64,000 nucleotides of DNA from assembly GCA_001600055.1 (NCBI GenBank), contig BCIV01000020.1:400309-464308 (forward strand). The letters are read 5' to 3'. The stretch comes from Filobasidium wieringae. Lineage: Eukaryota; Basidiomycota; Tremellomycetes; Filobasidiales; Filobasidiaceae. Within the stretch, counting starts at the first letter, position 1. Each line of letters opens with the position of its first letter. The notes below the pieces were generated by a model, which had not been told where the DNA came from, did no database searches, and saw nothing but the letters and a program-made list of their open reading frames with translations. The position numbers were made by a program, and so were the translations under genes. This document shows, in pieces, positions 36,501-45,528 of the stretch.

Positions 36501-37582
36501 CGGTTATGTCCCGGCCAAACATAATTACGGTATCATTTGGGGAGCTCCTCTATGCGCTCCTGAGGACATGGATCAGGTCATGCACGCTTGGTTGGAACAC
36601 TGTGATCAAATCAAGTTGAAGCCAATCTGGTGTTGTGTAGATCAGCATACTGCAGAACTTCTTAGTGCCAGGTACCGGTGGAAGGCGGTCAGTTGTATCG
36701 CTGAAGCTCGGGTGGACCCCAAACATTACCTAGGCAACGAAGAATCGAATGTTCCCAAGAAGATTCAGGGTGCCAAGAAGGCCGGGGTGAAGGTCACTGC
36801 TCTCGAAGGAGAACCCACGGACGAACTCAGGAAGGAGCTAGATGCGCAGATCAAAGAGTGGCAATCTCATCGAGAAGGCACTCAGATGCATATCTCTGAT
36901 GTATCTGGAGAAGCCCTCACAAAGGATGCGAAACACAAGCGATTCTTGCTTGCCAAGGATGCTGACGGCAAGTTGGCGGGAATTGTCGTGCTCGCCAAGC
37001 TTTCTCCCCAGCACGGAGAGCAGATCAAATGGTCTTTGCAATTCCCTGACGCTCCCAACGGAACGTCTGAATATATGCTTTCCGAAGCCATGAAGTCCGC
37101 TATGGAATTGGGCGTCGCAAGTTTGACGTGAGTACTCGATTGATGTCGGCGCATCCGCGATCAAATCTGACATCTTTTGTTCTGTAGTTTCGGAGCTTCG
37201 GCAGCCGAAAAGATCATGCCTTTGTCGAACCAAAAGAGTATCAGTCTGAAGGTCTTGTCACGCGCTTATGAAGGAATCAAATCGGCCGGAAACCTCGGCA
37301 ACAAGACGAGCTATCGACACAAGTGGGGTACGACGGATGAACCGCTCTACGTCGCCTATCCCAAACATGGACTTGGAACAAGAGGGTATGTATCGATGTT
37401 GCCGAATTCGTAATGCTTGATTGACATAAACTAACACCTCGATCGCGTTTAGAATTTCGGCGATTATGGAAACCGTAACCGACGACAACGAGCATCGTGC
37501 AGATAAGAAGCACGATCAGCGTAACGTTCGAAAAGTAGATGAGCTCGAAGAAAACACCAAGCGTCAGCACCATCAGCGCTGA
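33503..37582 (+). CDS. erdS: aspartyl-tRNA synthetase fused to DUF2156 aminoacyltransferase (ErdS-type)
   Basis: A 1222-residue fusion. Exons: 33503-34040, 34114-34206, 34285-35252, 35321-35512, 35578-37127, 37188-37385, 37453-37582. Order: disordered Ser-rich N-terminus; Lys-rich tRNA-binding helix (LKKKRRQAKKEQRRKEVEQ); anticodon-binding OB fold from about 190, interrupted by roughly 190 low-complexity residues and resuming at FVRWISHLNKESLVHITG; class II catalytic core with AQSPQL, motif 2 FRAENSNTARHLTEF (about 617) and motif 3 GGGVGLDRL (about 820). After FPDSGKPPPAPRP comes a GNAT-like DUF2156 domain (about 865-1180: HLETGAAIGYVPAKHNYGII, AKHKRFLLAKDADGKLAG, LTFGASAAE) and a charged tail. 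In Aspergillus this fusion makes Asp-tRNA and passes Asp to ergosterol (ergosteryl-3-beta-O-aspartate). The same job is inferred here; it may also supply cytosolic Asp-tRNA. Confidence 0.92.
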
Positions 37583-37741
37583 GCGTATGCGCATCGAAGG
37601 ACCGCCTATCTTTTCCGAGCTATGAACATTGTCAAGCCAGCATCATTATTTAATTTGTAACGATAGATGAGACAACTGTGAACGGATATCATAATCATTG
37701 ACGACTGGGCTAACTTGTTCAGCCAACGATTGGACCAGCGC

Positions 37742-38977
37742 TCATCTTTTGGTCCGTTTGGATGGGGGAGGTGACGATGACGGACGACGTTCGGATGAAG
37801 GGGACGTAGAGTCAGATTTGGGGGAGTATTCCGATGCGAAGCCGTCAGAAGATGATGTCTGCTCTAGGGTTGTGTCAGGATCAAGCCTCATCTGACTGGC
37901 AAGGTTGCCTTCCTTTCCATACATCTCAGGAAACTGTGGTTGCTCTTTTCCTTCTCCAAGCAAAACAGTATCAAGAAGGACCTGTTGCAGGATCAACTTG
38001 CCCCTTTCTGTCCTTACATCTACCCAGCATTTTGAATTGATGCTTGGGTAGTTTTGCCTAGTGCTCTCCACAAGGTTTGCATTGGAGGGCCTGATATGGC
38101 CAGGGAACCTCCCAGCATCATCCGCCTGACCATTCTCCGCTCCTGCGCGCCAGTAGTACGGTCGGAAAAAAGGACCGATTACGCCTAGCGCGATAACTGC
38201 GTTGACGCCGTTCTCGCGGCTCGAATTGAGTCTTGCTCTGATTTGTAGATCGACGGCCACGATTGCAGTTTTTGGCAGTACGATCTCGTTCTTCCCAGTC
38301 GCAGCGTTTGGGACGAGTACGTGCGGTTTGATTTCGAGCAAGAGCCTCAAATTTGATGAGAGCTTCTTCCGGTCACGTGTCGTACGGTCCGCAAAATATA
38401 CCCCAGCATCGAGCCGGCCTCTCTCTTTGTCGGGCATCTCGATCCCCGCCATCGATAGTCGGGTTGTCTTCCAGATTATACCTGTTGCGGGGTAAGTCTT
38501 TTTTTGACGTGGAGAATCGGGATGAATATCATCGTAACGAGTCGCGGCATCTTCTAGACCGATGCCAATGATTTGTAGAAACTCGTCCATTATCTCGTCG
38601 TGCTCCATGGGGCCAACCTCTAGGTCAGTATCCAACAACGTGGGTATCTCCAGGACTAGGCCTGTCCAGAAATCCTGAACGTCCTTCGACATGGCTTGAG
38701 GCAAAGCAGTTGACGCAATCCAACTCCCTTCCTCCTCTTCCTCTGCTTCAGTGATCTCTTTGTCACTGAACAGTCCTGCAACTGGATCGTCATCCATCTC
38801 TTCGTCACTGAACAGTCCTGCAACTGGATCATCATCCATCCTTATAATACGCGGAATCGGAGGTTTCAGGTACTCGACTCTGCGTTGGGGATTGTTCCTG
38901 CTGAACAGGTAAGAAGCTATGCTCTGAGAATAAGCAACAACCTTTTTTTTCTGGCGTCTCGAAGGTTTCGTTAACAT
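37742..38977 (-). CDS. uncharacterised protein with D...ExK nuclease-like core and tandem repeat
   Basis: A 411-residue, apparently intronless coding region, unusual here. Near residues 47-74 the 14-residue unit MDDDPVAGLFSDEE is repeated almost exactly (second copy ends DKE). The middle has RLDAGVYF, then LLLEIKPH, then VDLQIRARL followed by AVIALGVIGPFFRPYYW. A conserved Asp, then E-x-K, then a Gln/Arg helix is the order seen in PD-(D/E)xK-like folds, and it recalls the region preceding the kinase in fungal FunK1 proteins. The C-terminus is Ser/Pro-rich and ends in a basic SKRTKR that could be a nuclear signal. No kinase follows. Function unknown; the nuclease-like reading is inference. Confidence 0.7.
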   Translation of the reverse strand: MLTKPSRRQKKKVVAYSQSIASYLFSRNNPQRRVEYLKPPIPRIIRMDDDPVAGLFSDEEMDDDPVAGLFSDKEITEAEEEEEGSWIASTALPQAMSKDVQDFWTGLVLEIPTLLDTDLEVGPMEHDEIMDEFLQIIGIGLEDAATRYDDIHPDSPRQKKTYPATGIIWKTTRLSMAGIEMPDKERGRLDAGVYFADRTTRDRKKLSSNLRLLLEIKPHVLVPNAATGKNEIVLPKTAIVAVDLQIRARLNSSRENGVNAVIALGVIGPFFRPYYWRAGAENGQADDAGRFPGHIRPSNANLVESTRQNYPSINSKCWVDVRTERGKLILQQVLLDTVLLGEGKEQPQFPEMYGKEGNLASQMRLDPDTTLEQTSSSDGFASEYSPKSDSTSPSSERRPSSSPPPSKRTKR

Positions 38978-39074
38978 GTAAGGTTGATGTTGTAAGACGA
39001 TGATCGAAATTCGGCCTTGGATTATTCCGGTTCGTGCGAGTATTTGCGGGTCGTAGAGTCGGTGCTTGCCTCAC

Positions 39075-40300
39075 GTATCAATATTATCTTCAGGTTTATT
39101 GTCGTGAAGATCTCGAACTGTATTAAGGAAAAGCTACAACAAGGTCTAATCAGCTCAATGACCTGTCGACTTGAGTAGGCCATAAGCTTACTGTATATAG
39201 ACTTCGAACCCGAATATTCGTTTTGAGGGTCGTGTAATGTTTCGTCTTGGTGGCTATACAGCGAGCTGAGTAACAGGATGGAGATTAGATCAGTCTATTA
39301 TCACCAAACAAGCTCAGTAAAGGAAGATTCGATGCTTACTGGACCCTGGTCGATGATCTCGATTGGCTCAATGATTCGTTATAAAGCTGACGGTATCTCC
39401 AATTTCGTCCGGAATAAGCTGAGTGAGTAGTGGTCTGATCAGCTTACTGTCTACGGAGGATCAAGGGAAAGATGATCTGACTTTGTCTTAAACTCGAAAC
39501 TGATGGGCCTGGATAGGCTTCGTTTCTAAAGTAAGTTGACAAACAATTCCGATCAGATTCAAGACGATCGATCTATGGTAGAAGAAGTATCTAGCTTACC
39601 AAACCAATTTGAGCTGCTGGTCTATAGTGATTCTGATTCCGATTGATTGATAGGGTCTATCGAAGGCTAAAGGATGAAACTCGTCAGCTTTGAAGCCAGC
39701 GAAGACCAATGAACGGATAATGAAGACGCACCTGATGACGATTTCCAAGTTTGTGATTCTGGCTGATTGTTATTATAGGGGTCGTTGATGGTCGTCTTGC
39801 TTTATCTTTTAGTCTCGAAGTCCTGATGCAGACCGATCACAATAAGGGCAAATGCAGGGTTTGTGAGAATTTGTGATTATCGTAAGAAAGTGTCGTTGGA
39901 GTTTCGTTTTGCAAAGTCTAATAAGATGGTCTTGGTTATCGTAATCGCTAGTCAAATCAAGTCGAACTGTTAGTTCTTAAGTGCGATTGTGAAGACGGAC
40001 GTTCCACTCACTGAGCCCGTTAGTATGCCATAATCTTGACGATTGATTGTCCAGTTGGAACTCTATGCAGGTGGTATTCCACGGTTCTGAAGCTTTCGGG
40101 AAAGGAGATTGGTGATGGTAGAGCTACCTGAACTACAAGTTAACAAATCTTACAGCTTCAGCGCTTTGGAGCAGAGAGCAAGGGGAAGAAGGGCTTACGT
40201 ATAGATTGTAGCGGTTTACAACTGTACTGACTTGGATTGTCCGCTGAGCGTTGAAAGTATGCGACTGGAAAGAGCGAGTCGAAATGATGGAAAGAGGTAA
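39075..40300 (-). ncRNA. possible multi-exon non-coding leader or lncRNA (minus strand)
   Basis: On the minus strand a series of well-formed introns can be read, for example donor near 40199 to acceptor near 40153, 40119 to 40091, 39731 to 39653, 39601 to 39533 and a donor near 39448. The intervening exons contain stops in all frames that can be joined, so they do not encode protein. They lie upstream of, and on the same strand as, the gene at 38977-37742 and could be its spliced 5' leader. This is a splice-site pattern reading only. Confidence 0.4.
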
Positions 40301-40527
40301 TTTCGACTAAACGTTGTTTTGGTTTCGAGGTTGAATCATCTAATCTTGAAAACGCATGCCGGCCGGTAACTGTGTTCTATGCGTTCTCGAAGTCATGATC
40401 GATCGATCTGATCCTGCTAGTAGCCGTTACATCATCCTGGAACTGACCTACTTGTGATTCTTGTCCTGTCCTACAACCATATGCCCAACAGCTCGACATA
40501 CATCATCCACCTATACTCTCTTACACC
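40301..40527. promoter_or_regulatory. upstream region of the membrane hydrolase gene
   Basis: The sequence becomes C/T-rich before the ATG at 40528 (for example tgtcctgtcctacaacc). No specific operator was recognised. Confidence 0.35.
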
Positions 40528-42040
40528 ATGCATATGGACAATGCCAACGGCCTTTCCTCTAGACCGAATCGCACCGCTCCTTCATCCACCTCAAAGCCGG
40601 ACAATTCCTCCGGGTTAGGCTACTTCCTTCCTCCCACCGATGCCATCAGCAATCCTTCCGCTCCTAATGCCTGGCCATGGTACATCGATCGCATCGTCGT
40701 GCTACTGATCTATGCGATTCTTGGCCTAGTGATATTTATACCCGTCACCATCTGGAGCAGTGTCACTTTTTACCTACGCGGACCCACTCATCCTGACTGG
40801 GATTACAAGACTCAAGTGATATCCAATATAATGTACTACTTTATCGCCATGTTGTTTATGTTCAAACTTCCCGGTGTGGATTATGCGGAAGGCAAGATTA
40901 AATCCGCCCTCATTCGACCTGGTTTGGAAGTAGAGGGTATCACTATCCCCCCTTGTCAACCGGAGTTCATTACGGGTTGGGCGAAACACAAGGCCGTTCA
41001 ACCTATCGATCGCCCGGGATTTATGATCTGGCCCAAAAAGGATGCGGATCCAGGATCAGGTAGGAAAACGGGACTGGAAATGGCCGGGGAGAACGAGAAG
41101 GTCATCTTATACTTTGTCGGAGGAGGATTCATCAGCGGTCACCCACTATTGAGTCATCTAGCATGGACCGTCTCCGACCTCCTGAATACTCGAGTATTCT
41201 GTAAGCCCGTTCGATTGATTCCCACTCTCACCCACTTGATCCAACTCACCCAAGTCCCCCTCACATGTAGGCGCAAATTACCGAAAATCCCTCAACTCCT
41301 CATCAGCATTCCCTGGCTCTCTCCTTGATGCACTCTCAGCTTACCTCTACCTGGTCCAAAAGCTCCATTTCAAACCATCTAACATAGTCTTGATGGGCGA
41401 TAGCGCGGGAGGAAACAGTTCGCTCGGTTTGGCAAGGTATCTGGGTGAATTGAAGAGGGAGAAGATTGGAGGGGAGGTGGGGATGGTTGGGGGAATGATC
41501 TTGTTCTCCGTGAGTATGATTCAATATTCTCATTGTGACGCATCTTGAATTCATCTGGTTGCGAATTGGTTAGCCTTGGTGTGATATGACGGAGGCACCT
41601 GGGACGTCTATCGAGACGAACAAGAAATACGTAAGCTCCCGTTTCATTTTCACCCTCGCACCTTGGCTTACACAATTCCACCCGACTTTCTTCTGTAGGA
41701 CTACGTTTCCTCCCTAGGAGGCAATGGTATCTCCGCCCACACGCGTCATTACCCCACCTCACTCCGTTCCCCCTATTTCTCTCCCGCCCTTCCAGCACCA
41801 GACGGTTCCCCCCGTTTCACCCACCTAGCTGAAGTTGGCGCAAAAGTTTACATCCAAACGGGAACTGCGGAGCTCTTGTTCGATCAGGACCATGCGCTTG
41901 CGAAGGGAATGAAGGAGGAAGGTGTCGATGTGATGATCAGGAGTGTACCGGGGGATATACACGTGGGGATCTTGTTTTCGTTGAAGAAACCACTAGATGC
42001 TACTAAGAAGGATTTGCCGGAGTTGTGGGCGAGGGTCTAA
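40528..42040 (+). CDS. membrane-anchored alpha/beta hydrolase, hormone-sensitive-lipase type (SAY1-like)
   Basis: A 436-residue serine hydrolase in four exons: 40528-41200, 41271-41509, 41574-41630, 41699-42040. One N-terminal membrane helix (DRIVVLLIYAILGLVIFIPV) anchors it. The oxyanion element is YFVGGGFISGHP, the nucleophile elbow LMGDSAGGNSS, the acid Asp probably in ELLFDQDHAL and the His in PGDIHVGILF. This is the layout of yeast Say1 sterol deacetylase and related HSL enzymes acting on lipid esters at the ER. The start at 40528 is followed by a second in-frame ATG two codons later. It lies about 3 kb from the sterol-aspartylation-type synthetase, so a role as an ester-removing partner is conceivable but unproven. 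Confidence 0.85.
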
Positions 42041-42570
42041 GGGGAGGAGCATTGAGCAACATGTTTATGATGAAGAGATATGTGCTTTTGATGTATGCAA
42101 GAAATGATGATGTAGCTTTAACTGAATATCTTTTGGGCAACGTTACCAGAAGCTTTGGTCGCGTGGCAGTTTACGCGCAGTTGAATTTGGCTGGTTCGCG
42201 AGGGCTGTTTTGAGTGACTGTATATTGTGAGGAAGGGTGGCCGTGCTTGCTCAATGATTTGACCCCTTTGGACAAGTTGCCAGTCTAGGTTCAAAAGTTT
42301 GACTTCCTTATGGCCCTGGCATCGTGGAGGTCCTAGCCAAAGCTAGCTGATGCTTTGTACTGTCCGGAACGATTTACCATACTAGCAGTTGGGACCGTCC
42401 CTCATGTTAATATTGATATAAAGATACAAATATTGGCCTTGAATGACTATCTGTCCGAAGAGGTTGCCCTAGCTCAAACACTGCGCGACTTTGTTGTCGA
42501 GTCGGAACAGGAATATAGTATATACATGAGTCTGGAAGCGCTTTCTAACCTTTGCCGTCTTATTGACGGT
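42041..42570. other. 530 bp convergent 3' region
   Basis: It lies between the stops of the hydrolase (+) and GATA-like (-) genes. A short frame at 42355-42585 has no recognisable product. Confidence 0.5.
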
Positions 42571-43931
42571 TTACGAGTGGTTTGATGCTCTGAATGACGC
42601 GTTATCTAGGTGCCTGATCATCGCAGTGGTGTCATCCAACATGTCCAAGATCCACCTTCGTCCTTCCACAAGCATCGCTCGACGGTCCCGAACAGCCAGT
42701 TCAGTCGGGGTCTCATCTTCTTCCCTTGGTCGCATAAATCTACGAGAGGGACTGAGAGGTGGTTTAGAGGCGGAGTAGTTATCCGCCATCCGCTCGATCA
42801 CGGACAAAGGTGGAAGAGCTGGTCGTTCCGATACGTAACCTTTGGCGATCTCTGCACGGTATCGGTTGTCAGAACCGTTCGTGTGAGCGGGGATCGTACT
42901 GGGTCGATAATTGCGTTGAAGGGTGTCTTGAACAGGTCGATCTTCTTGTCGATCAGGAGCAGGAAGAGATCTGAAGTAAGGATGAGAAGCCAAGTTGGCG
43001 CCTGATCGCGAGTTTCTGACGGCGCCTGAAGGAGAGGACGACCTGAGAGAAGGTAATTCTCGGCTTGCTAGAGCGCGAACGTCCGTTGTGTCGTTTTGTC
43101 CTTTGGTCGTGGTAGTCTGCGCAGCCTGTCGGAATGTAATTCATTATATGAGTCAATGACATGCCAGATATCCCGTCTAATATCGAAACTCACCAATCGA
43201 GGATTCATCCGTCTCCTTAGCTGATCGCAGCATCTGCCGCAAAGCGGTCTTCCTGTCCGATCCCTCCTCCATTGTGCGTTCACTCCCGTCGCAGTGCAAT
43301 AAGCACAACTTAGGGAAGCTGCCGTGGAAGCCTGAGCTTTGGTCGAGCCATGTATAAGGTCACTCATCTTCGGTACGATTACGCGAGTGATTTCAGGGGT
43401 AGGGTCGCGAGCAGGTTTAGGCGCAGGAAGGATCGATTCCATCTCCTTCAAATTTCGCGCGATAGATTTCTCCTTCTCTTCCCTCACATCTCTCTCCTTT
43501 GTGATTCTGAATTTCCCCAGATCTTTCGAGTTGGAAGACGACCACGAGTTTGTCTGTCGATGTGTGGGGATGGCGGGCATGGAGGCTCTACTGATCGTGC
43601 TCCTATTCATGCTCGTGTTGGTGTTTCGAATGGGAAAGGCGGAATCAGAGGGGGAAGATTCGTCAGAGACCAAATTGATTTCTTGGCCCTGACGAGTAGG
43701 GGGAAGGATAATAGGTGGAGGGCGGTCCCCGTTCTTTTCCGCGGTCTGCACAGGTAAATGGAAAGGAGCGCTTGAGGGGAAAGAAAATTATTTCTCGAGA
43801 TGGATCCCTTTACCTCTACGATCTCTGTTGAACTATTATCAAAGGGTTCTTTTTTCTTTCTCGCAGAAGAAACTTCAAAAGAACGGACGCCTGTTTTTTC
43901 GTTTCGTTGGACAACGATCCCGTTCACTCAT
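42571..43931 (-). CDS. GATA-type zinc finger protein
   Basis: The main exons are about 43740-43194 and 43125-42571. Upstream exons reaching an ATG at 43931 are likely but uncertain; one frame ends in NSSTEIVE and joins to TAEKNG after an intron of about 60 bp. The single finger reads CAYCTATGVNAQWRR, then LCGRCCDQLRRRM, a C-x2-C...C-x2-C GATA finger with a QWRR in place of the usual LWRR. The rest is disordered: Ser/Thr/Arg-rich N-terminus and a C-terminal part with PLSPSRRFMRP and a final helix RRWILDMLDDTTAMIRHL. It is probably a DNA-binding regulator. Which GATA class (nitrogen, light, iron) is not decidable from sequence. Confidence 0.82.
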
Positions 43932-45528
43932 ATATAATAATCCTTCTTTTCCCCTTTCACCTTCGCAAGAGCTGAGACATGTGTGCATCCTTTCATTCCC
44001 TCTCCAGCGAGAACGCTCAAGGTTCCTTTGTCGAGCGCGGCTCACCCGTCTTTATCGCGACTGGATAAGGGGTATGTGCACAGCTATGGTATACGGAATC
44101 AGGGGTGGGATTGGGAAATAGATCAGCTGCCATCATAAGGTTCTGGGAGTCGATAACCAGATCGCTCGTTCCGTTCAGCGTCATCACCAACGATACTGAC
44201 TCGCTCAGAATCGAAGCACGGGATCAAATTCGAAGGGCCCTGCTCGATAGCGAAGAATTCAGCGAGCTCTGGCTCTTCGTGTTCAGCTTGCGTTCTGAAA
44301 TGAGAGAGTGTCATGGCGATCCTTTCATTACTTCTCGCATTCGAACTCCTGAACGGGCATAGGAGAGGCCTGATCGCTTCTAAAACGGCGATAGAGAGGA
44401 TTGGGCAATGCCGGATTGCGGCAGAAGATAAATGAGTTCTGGACAATCGCACTGAGATCCTTCAAGGTACTGAGCACGATTTTTGACCTTCTGATTGTAC
44501 AATACGTCATCTCACTGAGGTTTCATCCCTTCATACGATCGTCGCATTGACTTGCAGCTGAAACGCCTGATAGGATCAAACGATGATGATCAAACCCAAT
44601 TAGAAATTAGAAATGACGTATCATTTTCTTCCATTTATGCGCCAAGGCCGAGCGTGGCTGTGAAGGATTCGGGCCGTGTTCTCGCTCATTGCGCGCTAGT
44701 GAAATCGTCAAGGAAGGGAAAGATATTCGCCATTTCTCGCTCAGAGAACGCTCAATCTGACAAAGATAAGCTCATTGTTCGATCGATCACTTGAGTCAGA
44801 GCTCGTAGTGTCTGAACAACAGGTATCCAGGAGCATCTAACGGGAACCAAACGTTTCTCCCTACGAATACCCACTTCGCGGACCCCCAGCTTGCAGCTCG
44901 TACCTCGCATATCCAGCCTCATCTCGCTTAGCCAAAACGTGGGGTAGATCGATAACGTCAACCACTCGCCAACCTGAAAAGCGCAGACCCTCGTCTATTT
45001 GCTATTTGTTCGTGTCGAGTATTTGTTTATCGAATCGCAAATACAAACACCAGCAGGACTTTGTTGGAATCAGTAAGCCCAGCACCTCGCTTAACGTTCA
45101 GAGAGGAGCTTGAAGGCTAAGCCTTCCTCGATACACCTCTTTCCCAACTAGATAGTTTGGAAAACAACCATCCCCTCGTGCAGATCTTCAGTCAAACCGC
45201 TTCAACCCCGACAAGAACGATCAAGGAGTAAAGGAGCTTCAAGACAAAGGAATTACAATCGTTTCCTGACCCATCCATCCCATCCCCAACTCGTCTTTCA
45301 CGTCTACTTGAATTCAGCGGAAGAAGCTGAGGAATCGGGTTTGAACAAGGGTATCAAGCTATAGTCGAGGACAGAGGCGATTCAAATAGGATCGACAAGG
45401 CAGGAGAACAACGGAACGATCTACCGGTGTGCAAAAGATCTTTCTGGAATAGACTCCTTCACGACTCAATCATACGACCATCTCGCCTCGAAACTTTCAA
45501 CACCACAACTTAACAAAACATCGAAACA
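43932..45528. other. 1.6 kb gap upstream of the wall-sensor gene
   Basis: The GATA-like gene and the sensor gene diverge here. The last 500 bases (tctagcc-type pyrimidine tracts, many CAA/GAA blocks) look like a long 5' leader. Short frames at 44105-44362 and 44452-44123 are not recognisable. Confidence 0.45.

Noticed and set aside
39075..40527. Protein-coding 5' exons for the 37742-38977 gene
   Set aside because: Joining the minus-strand exons brings in stop codons in each frame tried; kept only as a possible non-coding leader.
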